The notes under the pieces were generated by a model that saw only the letters and a program-made list of their open reading frames with translations, searched no databases and was not told the DNA's origin. This document shows, in pieces, positions 24,514 to 31,891 of a DNA stretch of 36,385 bases (position 1 is its first letter; each line of letters begins with the position of its first letter). Origin of the DNA: Peribacillus sp. Bi96 (GTDB taxonomy: Bacteria > Bacillota > Bacilli > Bacillales > DSM-1321); contig NZ_CAKKLV010000034.1 in assembly GCF_918698115.1 (NCBI RefSeq), positions 1 to 36,385 on the forward strand. Direction: 5' to 3'. The translations under genes were made by a program, and so were the position numbers.

Positions 24514-25668
24514 TTGGAGACGAAATTTCATCGAGATACGTGGGCAGAAGTAAATTTGGATAATATTTATGAAAATATCTCATCTATGAAAAAAAGACTA
24601 AAAACTGGGGTTAGTCTTTTTGCTGTCGTTAAAGCGAATGCTTATGGGCACGGGGACTATGAAGTGGCTAACACTGCGCTTGAAGCGGGGGCCGATTTTT
24701 TAAGTGTTGCTTTTTTAGATGAGGCTCTGGCTTTGCGGAAAAAGGGAATATTGGCACCAATTCTTGTTCTGGGGGCTTCAAGGCCTGAAAGTGCAGCACT
24801 GGCTGCCGAGCAAGGGATTTCCTTGACGGTTTTCGATCTAGACTGGTTAGAGAAGGCAAAGGTAATGCTAGATCCGGGACAAGTTCTGCAAGTTCATGTA
24901 AAAGTGGATAGCGGTATGGGGAGAATAGGCATTCGTGATAAAGATCAACTCATGAAAGTGGAAAGTTTGCTTAAACAGGAAACGTGTTTTAACTTTCAGG
25001 GAATATTCACTCATTTCGCTACAGCAGATGAAATAAAAACCGACCTTTATAAAAAGCAGCTTGCTGTATTTAAAGGAATGCTTTCCACATTGACTGGAAG
25101 GCCAGAGTATATTCATGCCGCCAATAGTGCAGCATCTTTAAGGTTTACCGATCCTGAATGGAATGCAATAAGAATGGGGATTTCCATGTATGGTTTAAGT
25201 CCTTCTATGGAAATGCTGCCGATTTTGCCATTTCCATTAAAACAAGCGATATCATTGAAGACGAAGGTGGTCGCGATTAAGCAGCTTGTTAAGGGTGATA
25301 GCGTTAGTTATGGAGCAACTTATACGGCTGAAGGTAATGAATGGATTGGCACTTTGCCAATTGGTTATGCTGACGGCTGGATTCGTAAGCTGCAAGGTCA
25401 GGAAGTTCTTGTAAATGGAATAAGAGTGCCGATTGTCGGCAGGGTTTGCATGGATCAATGCATGATCAAGCTACCTGGACCTATCCCTGTAGGGACAGAG
25501 GTAACCCTGATAGGAAATGATGGAAATGAATCCGTTACCGTAGATGAGATAGCGGCGAAAATGGGAACGATCAATTATGAGGTAACGTGCATGATAGGAG
25601 CAAGAGTCCCCCGTACCTATATAAAAGACCATCAGTTGAATCATGTACGCAACTTCATCTTGGAATGA
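24514..25668 (+). CDS. alr: Alanine racemase
   Basis: 384-aa PLP enzyme interconverting L- and D-alanine, which supplies Ddl. The PLP lysine is in [10 protein letters not shown] (K40 in this numbering), the catalytic tyrosine in [12 protein letters not shown], and [13 protein letters not shown] and [19 protein letters not shown] are typical C-terminal domain elements. I place the start at TTG 24514: AGAAGG lies 8 nt upstream and the resulting [13 protein letters not shown] lines up with B. subtilis Alr (MSTKPFYRDTWAE). An in-frame GTG at 24487, nine codons earlier, remains possible. A promoter cannot be placed confidently in 24331-24480. It is followed by the ndoAI-ndoA pair. Confidence 0.95.
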   Translation: METKFHRDTWAEVNLDNIYENISSMKKRLKTGVSLFAVVKANAYGHGDYEVANTALEAGADFLSVAFLDEALALRKKGILAPILVLGASRPESAALAAEQGISLTVFDLDWLEKAKVMLDPGQVLQVHVKVDSGMGRIGIRDKDQLMKVESLLKQETCFNFQGIFTHFATADEIKTDLYKKQLAVFKGMLSTLTGRPEYIHAANSAASLRFTDPEWNAIRMGISMYGLSPSMEMLPILPFPLKQAISLKTKVVAIKQLVKGDSVSYGATYTAEGNEWIGTLPIGYADGWIRKLQGQEVLVNGIRVPIVGRVCMDQCMIKLPGPIPVGTEVTLIGNDGNESVTVDEIAAKMGTINYEVTCMIGARVPRTYIKDHQLNHVRNFILE

Positions 25669-25669
25669 C

Positions 25670-25733
25670 AGGATTGTAAAAAAATCCTAGGATTGTGAAT
25701 AAGATTTCCTTTATTATGCTGATAATAGGATTG
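25670..25733 (+). repeat. Three AGGATTG words spaced 19 and 38 bp
   Basis: AGGATTG occurs at 25670, 25689 and 25727, offsets of 19 and 2x19 bp. AATCCT (25683-25688) lies between the first two and can form a hairpin with either neighbour. No T run follows on the plus strand. It could be a protein-binding array or a weak terminator of alr. Confidence 0.45.
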
Positions 25734-25789
25734 AGAATAGAATATACTCTTTGCAGATAGGCATTTTAATGGTAATATTGAAAAGGATA

Positions 25790-25795
25790 TATAAT
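25790..25795 (+). promoter_or_regulatory. Possible -10 box of ndoAI-ndoA
   Basis: TATAAT lies about 20 bp before the ribosome site of ndoAI. A good -35 at the right distance is lacking; a second candidate is TTGCAG (25751-25756) with TAATAT (25773-25778) 16 bp on. Confidence 0.35.
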
Positions 25796-25828
25796 AAAGG
25801 TGTGTAGTGATGGTGGAGGTGTATGTTT

Positions 25829-26110
25829 GTGTCTGAATCCAGCGCAACAAGAGAGATATTAATTCGATTACCTCAAAATTTTTTAACAGAGTTAGATGGG
25901 TATGCGAGTGAAGAAAATGTAAATCGCAGTGAATTTATTTATCGTGCCACAAAAATGTATCTTCGCGAACGTAAAAAGAAAGAGTTTCGTGAATCGATGA
26001 AACGCGGTTATATTGAAATGGCGGCCATTAATTTAACGATTGCTTCTGAAGCCTTTCAGGCTGAATTCGAGGCTGGTCATTGCGTTGAACGATTAGTTAG
26101 CGGAGGCTGA
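25829..26110 (+). CDS. ndoAI: Antitoxin EndoAI (NdoAI, MazE-type, RHH)
   Basis: 93-aa ribbon-helix-helix antitoxin that neutralises the NdoA RNase and autoregulates the pair. Residues 7-50 show the RHH pattern ([34 protein letters not shown]), and the C-terminal tail ([13 protein letters not shown]) is the toxin-binding part. I start at GTG 25829, 8 nt after GGAGGTG; an ATG at 25823 is only 3 nt from that site. With this start the length and first residues (MSESSA) equal B. subtilis NdoAI. The gene is 4 nt from ndoA. Confidence 0.95.
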   Translation: MSESSATREILIRLPQNFLTELDGYASEENVNRSEFIYRATKMYLRERKKKEFRESMKRGYIEMAAINLTIASEAFQAEFEAGHCVERLVSGG

Positions 26111-26114
26111 GCCA

Positions 26115-26468
26115 TTGATTGTTGTTAAGCGTGGTGACGTATACTTCGCAGACCTTTCCCCGGTAGTTGGTTCAGAGCAGGGAGGAACCCGTCCGGTGCT
26201 AATTTTACAAAACGATATCGGTAATCGCTTTAGTCCGACTGTGATCGTGGCAGCCATTACAGCTCAAATTCAAAAAGCGAAATTGCCAACACATGTTGAG
26301 ATTAATGCAAAAAAGTACGGATTCGAACGAGATTCCGTCATTTTATTGGAACAGATCCGGACAATTGATAAGCAGCGCTTAACTGATAAAATTACGCATC
26401 TTGACGAACCTATGATGCAAAAAGTCAATGAAGCTTTGCAAATCAGCTTAGGTCTCATTGAGTTTTAG
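26115..26468 (+). CDS. ndoA: Endoribonuclease toxin NdoA (EndoA, MazF family)
   Basis: 117-aa sequence-specific mRNA interferase; family knowledge gives UACAU as the target of the B. subtilis enzyme. The MazF fold signatures [51 protein letters not shown] and [16 protein letters not shown] (catalytic Arg and Ser/Thr) are nearly identical to B. subtilis NdoA (domain listed in pieces). The start is TTG at 26115, 8 nt after GGAGG. It is in one operon with its antitoxin and ends with a strong terminator before the sigma-B operon. Confidence 0.96.
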   Translation: MIVVKRGDVYFADLSPVVGSEQGGTRPVLILQNDIGNRFSPTVIVAAITAQIQKAKLPTHVEINAKKYGFERDSVILLEQIRTIDKQRLTDKITHLDEPMMQKVNEALQISLGLIEF

Positions 26469-26534
26469 AGAAAAGTTTTCCCGCTAATCCGGGCGTTATT
26501 ATAATACAAATCATTCTTGATGTTTTTTAGATGG

Positions 26535-26570
26535 CACGATTCCTGCAACTTGGGAATCGTGTTTTTTTTT
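26535..26570 (+). terminator. Terminator of ndoAI-ndoA
   Basis: cacgattcc (26535-26543) pairs exactly with ggaatcgtg (26553-26561), followed by nine T residues. It separates the toxin-antitoxin operon from the rsb-sigB operon. Confidence 0.9.
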
Positions 26571-26951
26571 GAATAACATCCCGAAAATAAAGTGATTCTG
26601 AGGACCAATCCTTATGGCCATATAAAATGAGGATTGGAAAGGATTCATTATGTATGTACGTACAAACATTTACAGCAGGAAATATAAAAAAATTGACGAA
26701 TAAAAAAGTATACAATTCGGTAGTAAATGAAATACTCATTTGTTTTTCTATAGTATTTTCCTAACTTTTCTTTAAATGATGTTTTTCTTACCCGGATTTC
26801 GGGTAAAACGTTAGGATGTTACTACTTAAAGAACAGAAAAGGTATAGTGGGGAGACCCTGAAAACCTAAATGGAAATAACATTACAGTTGGATAACATCC
26901 GCGTGACGAGAACAGGAAAACTTGGCAATTGTGTTAGAATGGGAGGATATT
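26571..26951 (+). promoter_or_regulatory. Upstream region of the sigma-B operon
   Basis: No gene is supportable in these 381 bp. Noted: a 10-bp palindrome TGTACGTACA (26655-26664); TATAGT (26843-26848) as a possible sigma-A -10; and GTTTTT (26781-26786) with GGGTAA (26801-26806), 14 bp apart, a weak sigma-B-like pair whose -10 overlaps a small hairpin acccg/cgggt (26790-26804). Which promoter drives rsbR is not settled by sequence. Confidence 0.4.
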
Positions 26952-27779
26952 ATGAATCAATTGGTTTACGATTTTATTAAGCAAAATCAAGATTACATCC
27001 TGAATGAGTGGATGGATATCATGAAGGAAAGTACAGACGAAAGATTAATCAAGGTCGTCTCCGATCGAATGTTCACGCAAACAAGCACTGAATTTATAGA
27101 TATGATTATCACGAATGTTGATAGTAAAAACAAAGAATTCACATTGAAGCTTTCGGATTTTGCCGAGAAAGTCGTCCAATTGGGATGGCCTCTTACATTC
27201 GTCAATGAAGGACTGCATAAATTCACGTTAATCGTCATCAATGGAATGGTGGAAAAAGGTCTGGTGACACCTGATAATCAAGTCAATCTTGTTAACCACT
27301 TGGATAAATGGGCCACACCGATAAATAATGAAATAGTCAATATATATACCCAAACTTGGGAAAGAACGGTCTCTATGCAGAAAATAGCTCTGCAAGAGCT
27401 TTCAGCACCGCTCATTCCTGTATTGGAAGGCATTACAGTCATGCCGCTGATCGGTACAATTGACACAGAGCGTGCTAAACAGATTATGGAAAACCTATTG
27501 ACTGGGGTGGTTAAGCATAGGTCTGAAGTGGTTCTTATTGATATAACAGGTGTACCAGTTGTGGATACAATGGTCGCCCACCATATCATTCAGGCAGCAG
27601 AAGCGGTCCGCTTAGTGGGTGCAAAATGCATACTCTGCGGCATACGCCCTGAAATTGCACAAACCATCGTTAATCTTGGAATTAATTTAAATGAAGTGAT
27701 TACAAAAAATACGTTAAAAAAAGGAATAGAAGTTGCGTTGGAATTAACGAGCCGTAAGATCGTAAAGGTGGAGGGGTAA
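26952..27779 (+). CDS. rsbRA: Stressosome protein RsbR (RsbRA)
   Basis: 275-aa co-antagonist that forms the stressosome core with RsbS. Residues 1-135 are the non-heme globin-like sensor domain, divergent as usual; 150-275 is a strongly conserved STAS domain ([55 protein letters not shown]). The RsbT phosphorylation sites are T172 and T206, matching T171 and T205 of B. subtilis. ATG 26952 follows GGGAGGATATT; an open frame extends to 26922 without support. It is first in the eight-gene sigma-B operon, 2 bp from rsbS. Confidence 0.96.
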   Translation: MNQLVYDFIKQNQDYILNEWMDIMKESTDERLIKVVSDRMFTQTSTEFIDMIITNVDSKNKEFTLKLSDFAEKVVQLGWPLTFVNEGLHKFTLIVINGMVEKGLVTPDNQVNLVNHLDKWATPINNEIVNIYTQTWERTVSMQKIALQELSAPLIPVLEGITVMPLIGTIDTERAKQIMENLLTGVVKHRSEVVLIDITGVPVVDTMVAHHIIQAAEAVRLVGAKCILCGIRPEIAQTIVNLGINLNEVITKNTLKKGIEVALELTSRKIVKVEG

Positions 27780-27781
27780 GT

Positions 27782-28138
27782 ATGAGGATTCCGATATTAA
27801 AGCTTTATGACTGCTTGTTAGTTTCTATACAATGGGAATTGGATGATATGACGGCCCTTCAATTTCAGGAGGATTTACTGCATAAGATTCATGAAACAAG
27901 CGCGAATGGCGTTGTCATAGATATTACCTCGATAGATTTTATAGATTCATTTATCGCAAAGGTATTAGGCGATGTCTTCAGTATGTCTAAGCTTATGGGG
28001 GCAAAGGTTGTAATTACGGGGATCCAGCCGGCTGTTGCAATAACATTAATTGAACTGGGAATTAGTCTCGATGATGTTCTGACAGCATTAGATTTAGAGA
28101 AAGGCCTGGAGAAATTACAACAGGAACTGGGGGATTAA
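27782..28138 (+). CDS. rsbS: Stressosome antagonist RsbS (STAS domain)
   Basis: 118-aa single STAS-domain scaffold that holds RsbT in the unstressed cell. The phosphorylation serine is S56 in [18 protein letters not shown] (S59 in B. subtilis). The STAS core VVIDIT and [24 protein letters not shown] are well conserved. It follows rsbR by 2 bp with its ribosome site (GGTGGAGG) inside the rsbR end, and is 3 bp from rsbT. Confidence 0.96.
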   Translation: MRIPILKLYDCLLVSIQWELDDMTALQFQEDLLHKIHETSANGVVIDITSIDFIDSFIAKVLGDVFSMSKLMGAKVVITGIQPAVAITLIELGISLDDVLTALDLEKGLEKLQQELGD

Positions 28139-28141
28139 AGA

Positions 28142-28543
28142 ATGGAGTTCCAATCCTGCGTAAAAATAATAAATGAATGGGACATTGTTGCTGCAAGGCA
28201 GCTCGGAAGGAATGTCGCTAAAGAGTTGGGGTTCGGCACTGTCGACCAGGCCAGGATCACAACGGCTATAAGCGAATTGGCCCGCAATATATATCTATAT
28301 GCTGGACAAGGCAGTGTGAGCATAGAAAAACTAAATATAAATGGGAAGTCAGGATTGAAAATCATTGCACAGGACCAAGGGCCGGGAATTGAGGATATCC
28401 GCAGAGTCATGGAAGATGGATATACCACTTCAGGTGGACTGGGAGCAGGCCTTCCTGGAGCCAAACGATTAATGGATGACTTCGATATTGAATCAATACC
28501 AGGTGAAGGGACTACGATCGTCGCTACGAAATGGCTCCGTTAG
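28142..28543 (+). CDS. rsbT: Switch serine kinase RsbT
   Basis: 133-aa GHKL-type kinase, the same length as in B. subtilis. It phosphorylates RsbS and RsbR, leaves the stressosome and then activates RsbU by direct binding. N box ITTAISELARNIYLYAGQG, G1 box QDQGPGIED and G2 box GGLGAGLPGAKRLMDDF are intact. It lies 3 bp after rsbS and 9 bp before rsbU. Confidence 0.97.
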   Translation: MEFQSCVKIINEWDIVAARQLGRNVAKELGFGTVDQARITTAISELARNIYLYAGQGSVSIEKLNINGKSGLKIIAQDQGPGIEDIRRVMEDGYTTSGGLGAGLPGAKRLMDDFDIESIPGEGTTIVATKWLR

Positions 28544-28552
28544 GGGGGGACT

Positions 28553-29563
28553 ATGGATATTAGGGAGAACATGGAGAAAAAGTATCATGAGGCGCTTTCT
28601 ACTTATCTTAAAGACCAAAATGAGCAGGCACTCTACCAAGGGCAAAAGATTAGCCGCCTACATATTAAATACAACATATCTCCAGAAGAAATCATCAGTA
28701 TGCATAAACATAACTTAATGGAACTTTACCCGGATTTACCGGGAAAAGTGTTGGATTCTTTCGATTTCCTGCTTGAAGTCATGATGGGTTATGGTATTGC
28801 CTACCGTGAACATCAAAGCCTTAGACATCAACAGCAGGAACTGAAAACGGAAATTGAAATTGCGGCAAGCGTTCAACATACTCTTTTAGAAACGGAAATC
28901 CCTGATATCAAAGCGCTTGAAATTGGGGCGATCAGCGTACCTGCCAGACAGATGAATGGAGATTATTATCACTTCGTCCAAGATGAAAATGAGCGTATCG
29001 GGGTAGGGATAGCGGATGTCATCGGGAAAGGGATTCCTGCGGCATTGTGCATGTCGATGATAAAATATGCGATGGATAGTCTACCTGAGCATAGGCATGA
29101 ACCGAAGAGTGTGCTGGAGAGTTTGAACCGTGTTGTGGAACATAATGTGGATCCAAGTATGTTCATTACGATGTTCTATGGTTTATATGATCCGCATGAC
29201 GGGCAATTCTCCTATGCTTCAGCTGGCCATGAACCGGGTTTTTACTTTGATGCCGCCACTGGGACTTTTAGCGATTTGGACGCAAAAGGATTGTTGCTTG
29301 GGGTTGATAAAAAAACAAGGTATCGCCAATATGAAAAAACGGTGAACCGTGGAGATATGATCATTTTGTTGTCGGATGGAGTAACGGAGTGCCGGACGAA
29401 TGATGGGTTTATAGAAAGGGAAACACTTATTGGTTTCATTAAAAAGAATATGCATTTACAAGCCCAGGAAATGGTGAATAATATATTTAAGCAATTGGAG
29501 AAAATGCAGAACTTTCAACTAAGGGATGATTTTACATTAATTATTTTAAAATCAAAGGTTTAG
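28553..29563 (+). CDS. rsbU: RsbU, PP2C phosphatase of the environmental stress branch
   Basis: 336-aa phosphatase that dephosphorylates RsbV-P after RsbT binding. Residues 1-85 form the helical RsbT-binding domain. A linker helix (EIEIAASVQHTLLET) leads into the PP2C domain (about 120-336) with metal aspartates in ARQMNGDYYHF, GVGIADVIGKGIPAALCMSM, LLSDGVTECR and RDDFTLIIL. The ATG follows TAGGGGGGAC. Its stop codon TAG is part of the sigma-B -35 box of the downstream promoter. Confidence 0.97.
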   Translation: MDIRENMEKKYHEALSTYLKDQNEQALYQGQKISRLHIKYNISPEEIISMHKHNLMELYPDLPGKVLDSFDFLLEVMMGYGIAYREHQSLRHQQQELKTEIEIAASVQHTLLETEIPDIKALEIGAISVPARQMNGDYYHFVQDENERIGVGIADVIGKGIPAALCMSMIKYAMDSLPEHRHEPKSVLESLNRVVEHNVDPSMFITMFYGLYDPHDGQFSYASAGHEPGFYFDAATGTFSDLDAKGLLLGVDKKTRYRQYEKTVNRGDMIILLSDGVTECRTNDGFIERETLIGFIKKNMHLQAQEMVNNIFKQLEKMQNFQLRDDFTLIILKSKV

Positions 29564-29582
29564 CATTTTTCCCTCCGGGTAT
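29558..29582 (+). promoter_or_regulatory. Sigma-B promoter upstream of rsbV
   Basis: GTTTAG (29558-29563) and GGGTAT (29577-29582) are 13 bp apart, close to the GTTTAA-N12..15-GGGTAT consensus. The -35 box includes the rsbU stop codon. As in B. subtilis, it would make rsbV-rsbW-sigB-rsbX autocatalytic under stress. Confidence 0.9.
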
Positions 29583-29622
29583 AGATATAGAAATGACGAG
29601 GATTTGAAGAGGTGGGTCAAGG

Positions 29623-29955
29623 ATGAATATAACGGTAGATGTTAATGAATTAAATACTGAATTTATTGTAAAACTAAAAGGTGAAATTGATGCCTATACT
29701 GCACCGAAACTACGGGAGTCACTATTTCCAATTTCAGAGCAGGAAAATGTTTCGATTACTATTGATTTAACTGAAGTTTCCTATATGGATAGCACCGGGC
29801 TTGGGGTATTTGTCGGTGCGTTTAAAAGCGTAAGGGCACATAATGGCGAGTTCACTTTAGTTGGCTTATCAGAAAGGTTACGACGTTTATTTGATATTAC
29901 AGGTCTTGCAGATATCATTGATATAAAAAGTGGTACAGAGGGTGGGTTAGAATGA
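29623..29955 (+). CDS. rsbV: Anti-anti-sigma factor RsbV
   Basis: 110-aa STAS protein. Unphosphorylated RsbV binds RsbW and releases SigB; RsbW inactivates it by phosphorylation. The site is S57 in LTEVSYMDSTGLGVFVGAF, matching S56 of B. subtilis. The ATG follows AAGAGGTGGG at good spacing. It overlaps rsbW by 4 bp, which implies coupled translation. Confidence 0.97.
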   Translation: MNITVDVNELNTEFIVKLKGEIDAYTAPKLRESLFPISEQENVSITIDLTEVSYMDSTGLGVFVGAFKSVRAHNGEFTLVGLSERLRRLFDITGLADIIDIKSGTEGGLE

Positions 29956-30425
29956 GTCAAGTATATGATTACATCGAAATGAAAATACCTGCAAAACCAG
30001 AATTCATCGGTGTCGTTCGTTTAACGCTTTCTGGAATAGGAAGCCGGATGGGATTTGCGTATGAAGAAATCGAGGATTTAAAAATCGCAACCAGCGAAGC
30101 TTGTACAAATGCGGTACAGCATGCATATAAGGATTCTGAAAAAGGTGAAGTGAAAGTAAGTTTCGGGCTTTATCCTGACCGTTTAGAGGTCATGGTTTCT
30201 GATAGTGGTAAGAGCTGTAATTTCGAAGAAGTTCGTCAAGGACTCGGCCCGTACGAAAATGGCCAAAAAGTCGAACTTATGAGAGAAGGAGGCTTGGGTC
30301 TTTACCTCATTGAAACTCTGATGGATGATGTGAAAATTCATCAGCATGACGGGGTTACAGTTTTTATGACTAAGTTTTTAGAAGGAGAGCAGGTGGAGAT
30401 GGATGCAAAAACAGTCTCAACCTAA
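29952..30425 (+). CDS. rsbW: Serine kinase and anti-sigma-B factor RsbW
   Basis: 157-aa GHKL-fold protein that sequesters SigB and phosphorylates RsbV. N box EDLKIATSEACTNAVQHAYK, G1 box MVSDSGKSCNF and G2 box EGGLGLYLIETLMDDV are present. The ATG overlaps the rsbV end (ATGA). Its 3' end overlaps the sigB start by 23 bp, so stoichiometry of W and SigB is probably kept by coupling. Confidence 0.97.
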   Translation: MSQVYDYIEMKIPAKPEFIGVVRLTLSGIGSRMGFAYEEIEDLKIATSEACTNAVQHAYKDSEKGEVKVSFGLYPDRLEVMVSDSGKSCNFEEVRQGLGPYENGQKVELMREGGLGLYLIETLMDDVKIHQHDGVTVFMTKFLEGEQVEMDAKTVST

Positions 30426-31191
30426 TCAGGCACAAAGAGAAAAAGTAAACGAATGGATTAGAGCTTATCAGGAGAATCAAGATGATGAAGCGCAAAGTAA
30501 TCTTGTCATCCATTATAAAAGTTTGGTTGAAACGATCTCCCGTAAGTACGCGAAAGGGAAATCGTTTCAGGAGGATATCTCGCAGGTCGGCATGATTGGT
30601 TTGTTAGGTGCCATTCGTCGATATGATGAATCATTCGGTAAAAGCTTTGAGGCCTTTGCGGTCCCTACAATAATCGGGGAAATCAAAAGATTCTTGCGCG
30701 ACAAAACATGGAGTGTCCATGTGCCAAGGAGAATAAAAGAACTTGGTCCAAAAATCAGGATGACTGTCGAGGAATTGACGACCACTCTGCACCGTTCTCC
30801 AAGAATAGATGAAATAGCAGATAGTATAGGAGTGACTGAAGAAGAAGTTTTAGAGGCGATGGAGATGGGAAAAAGCTATCAAGCTTTATCTGTTGATCAT
30901 TCTATTGAAGCTGATTCTGATGGCGGTACAGTCACATTGCTTGATATTTTCGGGAATGTCGATGAAGGTTTTGAAAAGGTCAATCAGCGCCTAGTACTTG
31001 AAAAGGTCTTGCATGTGTTGAGTGACCGTGAAAAGATGATTATTCAACATACTTATTTAGAAAATTTAAGCCAAAAAGAAGCAGGCGATAAACTAGGGAT
31101 ATCCCAAATGCATGTTTCGAGACTTCAGCGCCGCGCGATCAAGAAACTTCAAGAAGCCATTAATGCTGAAAACTCGGAGTTAATTCAGTGA
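30403..31191 (+). CDS. sigB: RNA polymerase sigma factor SigB
   Basis: 262-aa general stress sigma factor. Region 2 (about 40-110) contains EDISQVGMIGLLGAIRRYDES and FEAFAVPTIIGEIKRFLRD, with promoter-melting KTWSVHVPRRIKELGP. Region 3 follows, then region 4 (about 200-255) with KEAGDKLGISQMHVSRLQRRAIKKL as the -35-reading HTH. The start is ATG 30403, after GGTGGAG, inside rsbW. The stop overlaps the rsbX start by 4 bp (GTGA). It directs its own operon through the promoter at 29558. Confidence 0.97.
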   Translation: MQKQSQPNQAQREKVNEWIRAYQENQDDEAQSNLVIHYKSLVETISRKYAKGKSFQEDISQVGMIGLLGAIRRYDESFGKSFEAFAVPTIIGEIKRFLRDKTWSVHVPRRIKELGPKIRMTVEELTTTLHRSPRIDEIADSIGVTEEEVLEAMEMGKSYQALSVDHSIEADSDGGTVTLLDIFGNVDEGFEKVNQRLVLEKVLHVLSDREKMIIQHTYLENLSQKEAGDKLGISQMHVSRLQRRAIKKLQEAINAENSELIQ

Positions 31192-31799
31192 TCAAAGGTA
31201 TTCTGCGAGAAGAAAATATAGAGGTCCTTGTCTCTCAATCATCTAAAAACGGGATGGTATATTGCGGTGATGATTACTTTTTTCTTCATACGAAAGAATA
31301 CTTTGTGTGCGTATTGGCAGATGGGCTAGGCAGCGGGCAATTCGCTTATGAATCCTCACATGCTGTCATCGAGGAAGTTAAACGTAATCATGAGCTGGAT
31401 GTCGAATCATTGATGGCCGCATGTAATCAAGTTTTAATCGATAAACGGGGGGCGGCCGTTTCCATTTTGAAAATATTTTATGAGAAGAATGAATTTGTAT
31501 ACAGCTCCGTGGGTAACATCCGCTTTTTCTTGTATAATCCTAGCGACGACAAACTCGTTTATCCTTTACCTGTTACAGGGTATTTATCCGGAAGGAAACA
31601 GAAATACAGGACGCAGAGGTACAAATATGAACCAAGTGCAAAATTCATTCTTCATTCCGATGGTTTAGAACTTAAGGGAGCTAAATCTTTTTTAAAAAGG
31701 CTGGCCCCCATTGATAAGAACGCTCAATGCATTTTAGAAAGCAGTCCAGCAACTGCAGATGATACAACTTTCATTTTAGGAAGCTTACTTTCGCTGTAA
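31188..31799 (+). CDS. rsbX: RsbX, PP2C phosphatase of the stressosome
   Basis: 203-aa phosphatase that removes phosphate from RsbS and RsbR, resetting the stressosome after stress. PP2C motifs are VCVLADGLGSGQFAYESSHAVIEEV (listed by its core LADGLGSG), VYSSVGNIRFFL, ILHSDGL and ADDTTFILGSL. The start is GTG at 31188, overlapping the sigB stop by 4 bp. It is the last gene of the operon; the terminator hairpin begins inside its final codons. Confidence 0.95.
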   Translation: MIKGILREENIEVLVSQSSKNGMVYCGDDYFFLHTKEYFVCVLADGLGSGQFAYESSHAVIEEVKRNHELDVESLMAACNQVLIDKRGAAVSILKIFYEKNEFVYSSVGNIRFFLYNPSDDKLVYPLPVTGYLSGRKQKYRTQRYKYEPSAKFILHSDGLELKGAKSFLKRLAPIDKNAQCILESSPATADDTTFILGSLLSL

Positions 31800-31817
31800 T
31801 CCGGAAGTGAGCTTTTT
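31781..31817 (+). terminator. Terminator of the sigma-B operon
   Basis: aagcttactttc (31781-31792) pairs with ggaagtgagctt (31803-31814), including two G-T pairs, around a 10-nt loop and merges into a T run. The left arm is within the rsbX coding sequence. Confidence 0.85.
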
Positions 31818-31891
31818 TGTATGGAATTCGCAACTTCATCTCTCATTTGCTAGACTATACTTATCAGATTAAAAGGTTGGAGGGAAACATA

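Noticed and set aside
26693..26716. TTGACG with TACAAT as the rsbR promoter
   Set aside because: The spacing is only 12 bp, too short for sigma-A.
31817..31891. 25-codon extension of tex
   Set aside because: It starts at the sigma-B operon terminator and lacks a ribosome site, whereas GGAGGG precedes 31892.
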